NCBI GenBank assembly: GCA_009746045.1
Contig: RPFO01000080.1
Location: 3,887,900 to 3,951,899 of the forward strand
Direction of reading: 5' to 3'
DNA from: Mesostigma viride
Taxonomy: Eukaryota > Streptophyta > Mesostigmatophyceae > Mesostigmatales > Mesostigmataceae
DNA length: 64,000 nucleotides
Shown here: positions 23,001-30,762 of the stretch, piece by piece
Layout: every line of letters begins with the position of its first letter
How positions within the stretch are numbered: the stretch's first letter is position 1
Translations under genes and position numbers: made by a program
The notes under the pieces: model-generated
Told to the model about the DNA's origin: nothing
What the model saw: the letters and a program-made list of their open reading frames with translations, nothing else
The model's database searches: none

Positions 23001-26000
23001 TCAATCCTTGCTAATTCCAATCCGTTTGCCCCTTGCCCCTTTTCAAGGGCTCAGTCAGTCCTTCATGCAGATGTGCATGGGAAGCGGCTGTGCCCTTTCC
23101 GTTCCTCTCCCCCTCGTCATCCGCCAGCAAAGGTACCCCCCCACACGCTTACATATATACATGCCATAACTGCATGCTGCATAGCAAGATGAATGTGTAG
23201 GTGTGTTGGGGCCATGATCACACCTGCCCACGCCCTAAATCCACCCTCATACCTGCCCACACGCTACCATCCACCCCGCATACTCCTATACCCGAGGGGG
23301 TGCACGTGGACCGCACTGTTTCCTCGTACTGACATCGCCCCCCCCCCCCCAACCCCTCATTCCCATTCCTCCCCCCCCCCGAACGAACTCCCCCACTACC
23401 GGCGCAGGTGCGTGTGGGCCATGCTGGCAGGCGCAGATGGCAACCCCAACCGAACCAACATCCAGCCGCTCATCAGCTCCCTGGGGCCGGTCTACATAAC
23501 CATGGGGCCCAACAGTACGTTCCCTTTTGCTTGTGTTTGATAAGGAGGTGTATAAAGGTAGCATGTAGTGGCGGCTATATAAGCCCCATGGAGGACTGTA
23601 ACGATATGCCCCCTTTTGCTTGTGTTTGATAAGGAGGTGTATAAAGGTAGCATGTAGTGGTGGCTATATAAGCCCCATGGAGGACTGTAACGATATGCCC
23701 CCTTTTGCTTGTGTTCGATAAGGAGGTGTATAAAGGTGGCATGTAGTGGCGGCTATATAAGCCCCATGGAGGACTGTAACGATATGCCCCCTTTTGCTTG
23801 TGTTTGATAAGGAGGTGTATAAAGGTAGCATGTATGTAGTGGCGGCTATATAAGCCCCATGGAGGACTGTAACGATATGCCCCCTTTTGCTTGTGTTCGA
23901 TAAGGAGGTGTATAAAGGTAGCATGTAGTGGCTGCTATATAAGCCCCATGGAGGACTGTAACGATATGCCCCCTTTTGCTTGTGTTTGATAAGGAGGTGT
24001 ATAAAGGTAGCATGTAGTGGTGGCTATATAAGCCCCATGGAGGACTGTAACGATATGCCCCCTTTTGCTTGTGTTCGATAAGGAGGTGTATAAAGGTGGC
24101 ATGTAGTGGCGGCTATATAAGCCCCATGGAGGACTGTAACGATATGCCCCCTTTTGCTTGTGTTTGATAAGGAGGTGTATAAAGGTAGCATGTAGTGGTG
24201 GCTATATAAGCCCCATGGAGGACTGTAACGATATGCCCCCTTTTGCTTGTGTTTGATAAGGAGGTGTATAAAGGTAGCATGTAGTGGTGGCTATATAAGC
24301 CCCATGGAGGACTGTAACGATATGCCCCCTTTTGCTTGTGTTTGATAAGGAGGTGTATAAAGGTAGCATGTAGTGGTGGCTATATAAGCCCCATGGAGGA
24401 CTGTAACGATATGCCCCCTTTTGCTTGTGTTTGATAAGGAGGTGTATAAAGGTAGCATGTAGTGGGGCTATGTAAACCCTAAGGACGACCATGACGGTAC
24501 TCTCTTCCCCCCCCCCCCCCCCCCCCGATGGTGCTTATGTACTGAATAGAGTAAATAAGGGACGTAATAAACAGCTTACAACATAAACTAGTCAAGATTT
24601 ATATTGACTAGTTTATGTTATAAGCTGTTTACTATTTTGCGTAATCGCGAGGACACACGCGATGGAAAAATAAATTTAAAAAATAATTATTAGCTATTCT
24701 CAGAACTGGCTGATCAGATACCAAAGAAGACTGTGAGTTAGTAAGAATTACCAGCAGCGTGCGGTCCAGACAGAAGATATTTATATCATAACTAGGATTA
24801 TATAGGTACTATTATATAGTATATCGTACCATTAATCACGGTTATAGGTATTGATTCTCCCGATTTCTGGGCTGCGCTGGTTGTCTCCTTGGTATTTATA
24901 ATGTACCAATGTATCGGTATGTATAAAATACAATGACATAGGAATTTGTGTGGGTACTATGATTATGTAGGTAATATCTATAAAATACGATGATCTAGGT
25001 ATTTATAAACTACGATGACCTAGGTATTTATAAACTAAGATGATCTAGGTGTTTATAAACTACGTGATCTAGGTATTTATAAAGTACGATGATGTAGGTA
25101 TTTATAAAGTACGATGACCTAGGTATTTATAAACTACGATGATATAGGTATTTATAAAGTACGATGACCTAGGTATTTATAAAGTACGATGATAGGTGTT
25201 TACAATGTACAATTATATATGGGCTATGTAGACTCCCTGACAACTCCCTACTGTCTCATGGGACCTGATGGTACACGCGCTTTTGCTCATATGTTTTCTG
25301 ATAATTTTGCATGTATAGAGGTTTAGAGAAGGTGGTCTGTACTGGGGCATCTTTAGATTCGTGGTTAGTACTGTTCATACCGACGTCTATGCTTTCTGTT
25401 CTGTCAATGGTGCACTTCTGTGGGCCCAGGCTGAGCGTCCCCCCGTGCACGGCCTTCCTGACAAGCTCCCGTGTACTGTAGTGTGTTAGTTAGTACACCT
25501 GGCATTCTCAGGTGTCCTCTCATGCGCTTGTATCCTAACATTATCAAGCCACCATTTGGGTCCCAACTGCACAATTCAGTTTCCCATCTTCCTGATAGGG
25601 TTTTTCAGCTAATAGATCCACCACTCTATTTATAAAAGAGGTCACAAATATGATCCTTGCCACATACATGAAAATGCCCCTTACAACCTTTCTCTTGGCG
25701 TTTCTAATATGTTATTGCCCTGACTCCCACAGGGACGTGCCCTAACTCCCACAAGGATGTCCCACACACTCACGAAACTGTTTTCTTTCATCCTTCTTGC
25801 GCCCGCGCGGCGATCGGTGGCAGATGAGACGCTCTTCCTGCTGGATGCATGGACGCAGAAGGTATTCAAGCTCGAATACGGGCCCCCCTCTCCCCCTGCC
25901 CCCCCAGCCCCCCCAGCGCCCCCCTCGCCTCCTTTACCCCCCTGTCCGGCCGGTGGTGCCCAGATCTTCTATCCCCTGGCGACCACCAAGTGGCAGGTGA

Positions 26001-29000
26001 GTGAACCCCAACAACCAGTTCGCTGGGAGTTGAAGCCCTCTGCTCTGTCAGGACGACCTGGGTGCGTGGTTATTGGGGATGGTTGTTTTGGGACTCCTGG
26101 TAAGGGAAGAATAGAAAGTACGACTAAGCATGTACAGACTCCTGGCAAGAAGAAGAATAGAAAGTACGACTAAGCATGTACAGACTCCTGGTAAGAAGAA
26201 GAATAGAAAGTACAACTAAGCATGTACAGACTCCTGGTAAGAAGAAGAATAGAAAGTACGACTAAGCATGTACAGACTCCTGGTAAGAAGAAGAATAGAA
26301 AGTACGACTAAGCATGTACAGACTCCTGGTAAGAAGAAGAATAGAAAGTATGACTAAGCATGTACAGACTCCTGGCAAGAAGAAGAATAGAAAGTACGAC
26401 TAAGCATGCACATAATGTATACGCATATACAGAAGCATATACAGAAGTATATAAAGAAGTATATACAGAAGTATATACAAAAGTATGTACAGAAGTATAT
26501 ACAAACGTATATACAGAAGCATATACAGAAGTATATACAAAAGTGTATACAGAAGAGCAATACTTATGGATGGTAAATTCTCTTTGTTAAACCTTTCTCT
26601 TTCACTATTCCACGTAAGCATATGTGAATCGTGGTTCTCTGAACATAATAGTTTCTTTGTAGTGAGATGGAACTGTGGCCGCTATAGCCAGGATATAGGG
26701 TTCACGGGACAAACCTTTTGAGGCCGGTGCATGTGGCCTGATCCGGAACGGCAGTTTCCTGTTTGGCACGTTTCCTGGCCAGGTGGCAAGAGCTACCTTG
26801 TGATACAATCTTGTTTTGTATGCGTCTCGCCCGAACCTGCATGTCGACGACGCTGGTCAGTGATTGACCAGTCTTCAAATAAAACTTGCACAAAATGTTT
26901 GCAATTACGACACCCGCTTATCGTAAAGAAACGTATGCAATAATAACAATACACACCATGGGCCAGATTCTTCCAGATTTCTGGCCTGCGCTGGTTGTCT
27001 CTTTGGTATATCGACCCGCCTTCAACTAAGACTGACACAACATGATTACGACATCTGGTTGATGATTGACCCGTCCAATTAAAGTAACACAATAGTAGCA
27101 AGGACGCACAAAATGGTTCTCGTAAAGTAAAAATGAGTAGTGGTGAGGAGCTTCTGGCACGCCGTGGTTTCCGCAAGGGGACAGCTGTGTTTGCTGACAC
27201 GCATTTGATTCTGGATTATAATTGTCAAACGGGTCACTACTTCCTCGCTGCCATTCAGGTTGGTAGCTTTGTGCCTGTTGCATCAAGCAGGTCAGAGGTC
27301 TACTCCTCTCCGGAGGTCTACTCCTGTCTCCCACCCTTCTAACCGGCCTAATCAATCCTCTGGCCTCCACTTGTCATGTAGAAACCTGGCATCTTTTTTT
27401 AAAAAAAAAAAACAAGCAAGATACACTGTGGATGCATCGAGAGCCGTCCCGTTTTCTTTGTCATGTTAAGAAGTTGAACTACTAGCTCTATCTATAATCA
27501 TCATATTTGCGCTGTATATAGCGCAGTGACTGCCTGTACTAGTGGCACTATCTATAATGATTTGCGCTGTATATAGCGCAGATTATTGTGTATGTATATA
27601 GCGCAGTGTCTGGTTAATCTGGCTCGCGACCGCCTTTAGGAGGGATTTGTTGCTCCATGGCCCAGCACTACAGCAACACTGCGACGATTTGCTACTAGGT
27701 ATCATACTACTGTTAACAACATACTAGTAAACAATATCATACTAGTAAACATGCTAGTAGCAACATATTACTGGTCGTGGTAGCATACCTGTGTCATCGT
27801 ACTACTGTAAACAACATCATTCTACATAAATATCATACTAGTTAACATGCTAGTGGGAACATACTGGTGTTATCATACTACTGTAAACAACATCATTCTA
27901 CATAAATATCATACTAGTAAACATGCTAGTGGGAACATACTGGTGTTATCATACTACTATAAACATACCACATTAATGACGTTAACATTCTTGATAATGA
28001 TAGCTAGCACAGGCAATAATGCTGGTGACAGGTAGCACAGGCAATAATGCTGGTGACAGGTAGCACCGGCAATGATGGTCATTTTGTTGAAGGTATATGA
28101 AACAAAAGAACAAGGTAACTCAGGTATACGAAACCTTTTGTTGTCCACCATTCCAGCCTCGTCCCACCATTCCTTGTTTTGTCCGTGCTGCCTCCGGCCT
28201 GGTTTGGCCGCAGGTGGGCCAAACAGTTCTGTTCAACGGGACCTACCTCGACACCCCGTTTACCAAGTGGACACTGGTGGTGGGTTCCGCCCTCCTTTCT
28301 TCATCCTGCACCTTTTGCGGTGCCCTCTTGTGCACTCTCCACTTGTGCTGCTCCCTCTCGTGCACTCTCCACTTGTGCTGCTCCCTCTCGTGCACCCTCC
28401 ACTTGTGCTGCTCCCTCTCGTGCACCCTCCACTTGTGCTGCTCCCTCTCGTGCACCCTCCACTTGTGCTGCTCCCTCTCGTGCACCCTCCACTTGTGCTG
28501 CTCCCTCTCGTGCACCCTCCACTTGTGCTGCTCCCTCTCGTGCACTCTCCACTTGTGCTGCTCCCTCTCGTGCACTCTCCGCTTGTGCGTCCGCCTCTCT
28601 TGTGCCCTCTGTTGTGTCGTGTTCTCTCTTGTGTTTTGCCCTGTTGTGTAGTGCCCACGCTTGCCAAGCCCTCTTTGTCCGCTCAACAATTCCCTTTTGC
28701 CAATCCTTGCCGCCTGCCCTAAAACATTGCTATCCACGGTGTCAGCACGCCACTACTCTCATAACAGTTTGTTCAGTACTTGTTGAAACAGGTGGCGACA
28801 CAGCCAGTAGACAGACTGGCTTGCGGCGGCTATTTTTTAGCGCCAGGCCGCCAGGGTTTTCCCAGTCACTCCGACCTGCTCATTGGTTGATTAGTTGACT
28901 TGAAAGCTGCCCTGTGCATCCGTCATTACCGCTCGTCAAAGAGGAAAGTGATAAACCCTTAATCTGATGGACCCTAAGTGGCTTAGCTTAGGACCCCTTC

Positions 29001-30061
29001 CAAACGATCCCCTGCAAGGGAGCGCCGGGGGATGTTAGGCCTGCTCAGACCGCTAGCCGTATAGTAGTATTAAAATGCTCATGCGCTTGTTGGCCACTTG
29101 AGGATTCCCTGTTGCTCATTTCTGTGCAAGTGAAACACTCTATGGTGGTTTATTTCCGTTGCCGCGTCGGCTCTGTTTTTGAAGTAGTATTTAGGACGCG
29201 CATGGCCTTGTGTTCCCGTCTATTTTAATCGTGACATTGCTCACTGCTTCTTAAACTGCCTGCCGTTTCTGGAAAAACAATTCGAGTGCTTCCGCCTTCC
29301 GTTTTTGCATGTGTTTGCGCCGTTTCCATCTGTCCTCTCTTCCTTGACCTGTTTGCTTTTCCTATTAGACTCTTCCTTCCTTGATCTATTTGCTTTTCCT
29401 AGGAGACTCTTCCTTCCTTGATCTATTTGCTTTTACTATAAGACTCTTCCTTCCTTGATCTTTTTGCTTTTCCTATTAGATCGTACGATCTACTCCACCT
29501 TGTCGCCTAACGATGCCTTTATGCGCCTTGCCAGCGATGAAACGTGAAGTCGTATCTTCTTAACATAGTGGGATGCCTTCCCTCTTGCGCTTGCGTCCCC
29601 TCGCCCGGCAGCTATACCACTGCTCCGCCAGCTGGCCCGGGCTGGGCGTCGGGAACGACGACGCCTACTGCCACGTGCACCCACAGTCCGAATGGGAGGG
29701 CATCACTAAAGGCAGCTTTATTGCCCCGGATCACGAGTACCCTGCCTTCCTGAGGCTCTGCTACCAGATCGGGGCGGAGGATTGCCAGTCGTGCGTCAAT
29801 TTTGCTCCGATGACCGTCGTCAGCACGTTCAGGTCCCTCCCGGCGGGGTTGAAACTGGCCGTGGGATCCACGGAGCGCGTCACCCCCTTCACCCACACCT
29901 CCATGGCGGGAAGTGCTGTCACCATCACAGCGCCGAGCCCCCAGATACTCAGGGGTAGCAGGTATTCGTTTTTCTCCTGGAGTAACTGGGGACCGCGGAG
30001 CCAACAGATCGTCACCGCCACGGCTAGGACATACTCAGCGACGTTTTACAGGAACAGGTAG
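6325..30061 (+). CDS. Secreted PQQ-type glucose/sorbosone dehydrogenase (HIPL-like), 14 exons
   Basis: The joined exons are 6325-6447, 6760-6834, 8253-8406, 9737-9801, 11279-11516, 12407-12541, 14746-14793, 16699-16784, 18785-18926, 21391-21502, 23408-23514, 25824-25996, 28214-28279 and 29612-30061. They give 1,974 nt, 657 residues plus stop, with every phase matching. Residues 1-20 form a signal peptide. About 35-425 form the six-bladed propeller of the glucose/sorbosone dehydrogenase family, with the GLLGLAVHP motif, [12 protein letters not shown] (H165, at the position of the family's catalytic His), RNPF (266-269, cofactor-binding region), IWIADVGW and GWPCYEG. A proline-rich linker (about 449-471) leads to a C-terminal region like that of bacterial secreted relatives (PDHEYP, then a PSPQ...W.N.G repeat-like domain). 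The likely role is extracellular oxidation of an aldose or other polyol using a quinone; the substrate is unknown. A candidate extra exon (9637-9703) may belong between exons 3 and 4. Confidence 0.85.
6760..6834 (+). CDS. Dehydrogenase exon 2
   Basis: Residues 42-66, phase 0 at both ends, acceptor tctgcag, donor AAAG|gtaggg. It encodes PTAIKF and RVFIIEKAG, the first propeller strand of the family (pattern PT.I.F.P.GR.FI.EK.G). Confidence 0.9.
7761..7957. repeat. 10-bp minisatellite (AGGCACATGC)n in intron 2
   Basis: About 17 units of aggcacatgc or aggcacaagt. Intron 2 (6835-8252) holds nothing else recognisable. Confidence 0.9.
8253..8406 (+). CDS. Dehydrogenase exon 3
   Basis: Residues 67-117 plus one base of codon 118. 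Acceptor tgcgcag, donor GTGG|gtgagt, phase 1 out. It carries [11 protein letters not shown] and FVYILYTRD, hallmarks of the second blade of glucose/sorbosone dehydrogenases. Confidence 0.9.
8979..9492. repeat. G-rich (GGGGAC)n/(GGGGGC)n array in intron 3
   Basis: About 500 bp of runs of 4-8 G separated by ac or c on the plus strand, followed by gggctctgggcgctggg-like units to about 9560. It has strong G-quadruplex potential on the transcribed gene's coding strand. Open frames here are low-complexity artefacts. Confidence 0.95.
9637..9703 (+). CDS. Candidate missed exon between exons 3 and 4
   Basis: With acceptor tgtcccag and donor GG|gtgctt, this piece continues the exon 3 frame and reads ...[10 protein letters not shown]. 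Family members carry just such a DxCPxPPG motif before the GRLSRL motif that opens exon 4. Its end phase (2) does not fit exon 4 (needs 1). Dropping one G from the ggg at 9702-9704 would repair this, giving ...CPVPG-DTMLD. So it is a real exon with an indel or sequencing error, an alternative exon, or coincidence. Confidence 0.45.
9737..9801 (+). CDS. Dehydrogenase exon 4
   Basis: Residues 118 (split)-139. Acceptor aatgacag, donor AAC|gtgcgt, phase 1 in and 0 out. It encodes [11 protein letters not shown], the conserved GRLSRL blade motif. A diverged copy of its end and donor lies 94 bp downstream at 9872-9903. Confidence 0.85.
9872..9903 (+). repeat. Diverged duplicate of exon 4 donor boundary
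   Basis: aatgggaggctctcacgcct plus caccgtgtgtg matches exon 4's end and donor (9778-9809) with a few changes. It could act as an alternative donor or be a dead copy. Confidence 0.6.
10026..10491. repeat. (CCCA)n then (CCCT)n tetranucleotide arrays in intron 4
   Basis: About 170 bp of ccca units (10026-10194) switch to about 300 bp of ccct units (10195-10491). On the opposite strand this is GGGT followed by GGGA, the same two motifs that form the large arrays at 12.6-13.7 and 3.05-4.9 kb. The rest of intron 4 (10500-11278) has short cacgtgccatgtcac repeats and nothing else clear. Confidence 0.95.
11279..11516 (+). CDS. Dehydrogenase exon 5 (catalytic His)
   Basis: Residues 140-218 plus one base. 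Acceptor ccatcag, donor TCCG|gtgagc, phase 0 in and 1 out. It contains [18 protein letters not shown]; the His (H165) sits where the soluble quinoprotein glucose dehydrogenases have their catalytic base. YGEGANF and the Asn/Asp cluster of the blade follow, then the GGALR-type motif. Confidence 0.92.
11565..11700. repeat. About 25-bp minisatellite in intron 5
   Basis: Five to six copies of a unit around tgtcattaattagggagcat, starting about 50 bp downstream of the exon 5 donor. The remainder of intron 5 (11700-12406) shows no feature. Confidence 0.85.
12407..12541 (+). CDS. Dehydrogenase exon 6
   Basis: Residues 219 (split)-263 plus one base. Acceptor ctcgcag, donor CACG|gtgtgt. It encodes [15 protein letters not shown] and ends in RIVAHG, which leads into the RNPFR motif of exon 7. 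Confidence 0.9.
12583..13720. repeat. 1.1-kb (GGGT)n array with higher-order (GGCTGGGT)n blocks, intron 6
   Basis: Long gggt runs alternate with three blocks of the 8-bp unit ggctgggt (about 12773-12866, 13006-13102, 13287-13413) and with rare variants ggtggt and ggtttgt. The array starts 42 bp after the exon 6 donor. Open frames on both strands through it are artefacts. It has strong G-quadruplex potential. Confidence 0.97.
13970..14094. repeat. (GA)n microsatellite in intron 6
   Basis: About 90 bp of perfect ga, then gacagaca variants. A cgccca/cgctca repeat follows at 14437-14500 and short direct repeats of ctcgcctttacccatgccc at 14600-14730. Confidence 0.95.
14746..14793 (+). CDS. Dehydrogenase exon 7 (RNPFR motif)
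   Basis: A 48-nt exon, residues 264 (split)-279 plus one base. Acceptor ccttgcag, donor CCAG|gtacga. It encodes [15 protein letters not shown], the family's GLRNPFR motif whose Arg and Asn lie near the quinone. The donor and the next 30 bp recur at 14872-14906. Confidence 0.92.
14872..14906 (+). repeat. Duplicate of exon 7 donor region
   Basis: tcaggtacaaaccagcgtct and the next 14 bases repeat 14791-14824 with about three changes, including the GT donor. Confidence 0.75.
15176..15925 (+). mobile_element. Dispersed 0.75-kb repeat, copy 1 (intron 7)
   Basis: This stretch matches 50455-51175 in inverse orientation along its whole length. Shared strings include ggaaagatagggc, ggctgtctgcgacatggg, gtcgtgattaatta and gaaacaattg (complement at the far end). 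No coding frame is shared, so this looks like a non-autonomous mobile element of unknown class; here it lies in intron 7 and at 50.5 kb it splits an ORF1-only LINE. Confidence 0.7.
16699..16784 (+). CDS. Dehydrogenase exon 8
   Basis: Residues 280 (split)-308. Acceptor tgttcag, donor TTT|gtgagt, phase 1 in and 0 out. It encodes [16 protein letters not shown], a signature strand of the family (..WIGDVGWNTWEEIN..). A diverged, still open copy of its last 50 nt lies at 16884-16940. Confidence 0.93.
16884..16940 (+). repeat. Partial, diverged duplicate of exon 8 3' half plus donor
   Basis: gaggagattggctcggtgaa through ctcccaaactttgtgatg copies 16732-16792 with about 12 substitutions. The frame stays open ([16 protein letters not shown]) and keeps a GT at the donor position, so it could be an alternative terminal part of the exon or a dead relic. 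Confidence 0.65.
17405..17592. repeat. Imperfect tandem duplication in intron 8
   Basis: A unit with acaactgttactgtttaata and actacttagtaatacttatta occurs twice. Confidence 0.75.
17836..18115. repeat. About 49-bp minisatellite in intron 8
   Basis: Five to six copies of cgtgaccacccagcctggtc plus cagtgtacctggtcctctct and attgcaaa. Confidence 0.93.
18175..18560. repeat. 38-bp minisatellite in intron 8
   Basis: About ten copies of a unit around tgtagagtgggtggcggttg plus tttgtgcctgccctgccc. Confidence 0.93.
18600..18824 (+). repeat. 100-bp tandem duplication spanning the exon 9 acceptor
   Basis: The block from cctatgtggtcacccacatt to the start of exon 9 is present twice. The upstream copy has gatgtggccgtgctgcgagg (about 18684) where the real exon has ggggtggccgtgctacgagg (18784). 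The upstream copy of the acceptor reads acaag instead of accag. Confidence 0.75.
18785..18926 (+). CDS. Dehydrogenase exon 9
   Basis: Residues 309-355 plus one base. Acceptor taaccag, donor TATG|gtgagc, phase 0 in and 1 out. It encodes GWPCYEGNN and PPFFTYAHG, matching the family's NYGWPCYEG and F.Y.H motifs. Confidence 0.93.
18940..19260. repeat. Minisatellite with gggaaacaatgagcgc units in intron 9
   Basis: Imperfect units around gtcgggaaacaatgagcgca repeat about ten times, beginning 14 bp after the exon 9 donor. Confidence 0.85.
19377..19925. repeat. 34-bp minisatellite in intron 9
   Basis: About 16 copies of gtgagcgggggagcgaggag plus tcgtgctctttgat. Its reverse-strand open frames are artefacts. 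Confidence 0.95.
20430..21045. repeat. Nested minisatellite (about 76-bp and 56-bp units) in intron 9
   Basis: The first five copies carry an extra cctcgtggttacccttttat segment; the last four are a 56-bp shortened form, all sharing gtcctatctatttgttgtcc. Confidence 0.9.
21180..21375. repeat. Pyrimidine-rich CTTATGCCCC repeat before exon 10
   Basis: Units of tctcttatgccccttctctt run up to the exon 10 acceptor, so the polypyrimidine tract of this splice site is itself a minisatellite. Confidence 0.85.
21391..21502 (+). CDS. Dehydrogenase exon 10
   Basis: Residues 356 (split)-392 plus two bases. Acceptor cctcgcag, donor GTGGG-like GG|gtacgt, phase 1 in and 2 out. It encodes [10 protein letters not shown] and [10 protein letters not shown], the usual FY.G..YP..Y.GALFFADY blade. 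Confidence 0.92.
21685..21845. repeat. 35-bp minisatellite in intron 10
   Basis: Five copies of gtgtggggcatgcatgcacg plus actgtaaggactgta. The rest of intron 10 (21850-23407) holds short gcattgtagggcaccgtggg repeats, C runs near 23339-23350 and no gene. Confidence 0.92.
23408..23514 (+). CDS. Dehydrogenase exon 11
   Basis: Residues 393 (split)-428 plus one base. Acceptor ggcgcag, donor AACA|gtacgt. It encodes [14 protein letters not shown] and [10 protein letters not shown], matching the family's NCIWVM..G..GLP and PV.L..GP.G motifs. Confidence 0.92.
23515..24480 (+). repeat. 89-bp minisatellite starting at the exon 11 donor
   Basis: Eleven copies of a unit with ccccttttgcttgtgtttga, taaggaggtgtataaaggta and gcatgtagtggtggctatat. 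The first unit begins within 10 bp of the splice donor, so the donor-proximal intron is the array's founder sequence. A C18-20 run follows at about 24507. Confidence 0.95.
24568..24631. repeat. 28-bp-arm hairpin in intron 11
   Basis: Arms 24568-24595 and 24604-24631 are complementary with one mismatch, around an 8-nt loop. The DNA around it is AT-rich and has no gene; a short MITE is possible. Confidence 0.8.
24955..25205. repeat. About 27-bp AT-rich minisatellite in intron 11
   Basis: About nine units of aggtatttataaactacgat plus gacct, with variants. Confidence 0.9.
25824..25996 (+). CDS. Dehydrogenase exon 12 (propeller end and proline-rich linker)
   Basis: Residues 429 (split)-486. Acceptor ggtggcag, donor CAG|gtgagt, phase 1 in and 0 out. 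It encodes [19 protein letters not shown], the last propeller strand, then [17 protein letters not shown], a proline-rich spacer of the kind that is hydroxylated and glycosylated in algal extracellular proteins, then the start of the C-terminal region. Confidence 0.88.
26092..26410. repeat. 46-bp minisatellite in intron 12
   Basis: About seven copies of actcctggtaagaagaagaa plus tagaaagtacgactaagcat and gtacag. It is followed by an 11-bp agtatatacaga array at 26418-26550. Confidence 0.93.
27480..28075. repeat. Palindromic and tandem repeats in intron 12
   Basis: The near-palindrome tgcgctgtatatagcgca occurs twice, with a third partial copy (27500-27605). A roughly 80-bp unit with atcatactactgtaaacaac occurs about three times (27700-27970), and a 27-bp unit ggtagcacaggcaataatgc about three times (28005-28070). 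Confidence 0.8.
28214..28279 (+). CDS. Dehydrogenase exon 13
   Basis: Residues 487-508, phase 0 at both ends. Acceptor ggccgcag; donor is GTG|gtgggt or, three bases earlier, CTG|gtggtg. It encodes [20 protein letters not shown], the strand equivalent to the (V/A)GQTISFSG...L.W segment after the propeller in bacterial relatives. Confidence 0.85.
28325..28592. repeat. 30-bp minisatellite in intron 13
   Basis: Nine copies of gtgctgctccctctcgtgca plus ccctccactt, starting about 45 bp after the exon 13 donor. Confidence 0.95.
28849..28869 (+). other. 21-bp match to the M13 forward sequencing-primer site
   Basis: The 21 bases starting cgccagggttttcccagtc equal the first 21 of the 24-nt M13 forward (-47) primer of the lacZ alpha region, as I recall that primer. 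Flanking bases do not continue as vector. It may be chance or primer-derived sequence in the assembly. Confidence 0.6.
29340..29482. repeat. About 38-bp minisatellite in intron 13
   Basis: Four copies of tcttccttccttgatctatt plus tgcttttcctattagac. Confidence 0.9.
29612..30061 (+). CDS. Dehydrogenase exon 14 (C-terminal region and stop)
   Basis: Residues 509-657 then TAG. Acceptor cccggcag. It encodes [28 protein letters not shown] and a last domain with [24 protein letters not shown] and FFSWSNWG. In bacterial secreted members the same order occurs (W..HHC, F.APDHEYP, PSGL.LTV, PFT.T...GS, APSPQ, F.SWSDGG). This shared tail is distinctive and argues against a generic propeller. Confidence 0.92.
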   Translation, partial: LYHCSASWPGLGVGNDDAYCHVHPQSEWEGITKGSFIAPDHEYPAFLRLCYQIGAEDCQSCVNFAPMTVVSTFRSLPAGLKLAVGSTERVTPFTHTSMAGSAVTITAPSPQILRGSRYSFFSWSNWGPRSQQIVTATARTYSATFYRNR

Positions 30062-30762
30062 GACTTCGGGCAGTAAGATCGCCAAAGTCAGGAACTGACT
30101 GGCCGGAAACGGTGACCAGTCAGTGGAAAATGATCTCCCTTGCCTCCGTTTTTCTTGAGAGGGGGGCGAGGAAAAAGCGCCGCCATGAAGGCTTCCGTCA
30201 TCGGGCAGTGGAAAGATCCCGCCAAGGCAGGCTGTTGGGGATGCATGGCGGACCTTTTGTGGGTGGATGGGACCTTTTTGCATTGTTTATTGGCAGTTGA
30301 CTGTGTATTTTACCTTCACGGCATCATCCTGATGGGGTGATGCGAGGCCAAGCAAGTCGACCCGGCTAGTGGCTGATGGCCTTTCGCCGGCAATGGATTA
30401 CCCGCCATCCGAGTAGTAACTGGACCTTTGTGTTTGACGTAAGTGGCTGAGTTGGAGCTGCAGACAGCTCTTGGTCCGGACAACCAATGCCGCACTTCTG
30501 CTCCCTCGATCATGACACCAACCCGTTCCATTGACGATTGATCGCATGATACAGTCGCTGGATGTAATTCTGTTTATAACCTATTACTGGCGTTAAAGGC
30601 GTAGCAAAATGTTTTATGAAGCCAGTTGATCAGTATGATCATCACTTGACAGCTCTGTGGCCTGTCACGTGTTTTGATCATGTTAGCAAGTTAGCTCTGT
30701 CACATTAATTAATTAATAGACACGTGACTGCGTCACGTGAGCATAAGTCCTCAGTTGGAGGG
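30062..30762 (+). other. 3' UTR and downstream flank of the dehydrogenase gene
   Basis: No further open gene. A tgtaa string at about 30563 is a candidate poly(A) signal, since TGTAA is the usual signal in many green algae. The LTR element begins 701 bp after the stop. Confidence 0.5.

Noticed and set aside
23515-24480. Possible CRISPR-like array
   Set aside because: Units are contiguous tandem copies with no unique spacers, inside a eukaryotic intron. The same holds for 28325-28592 and 19377-19925.
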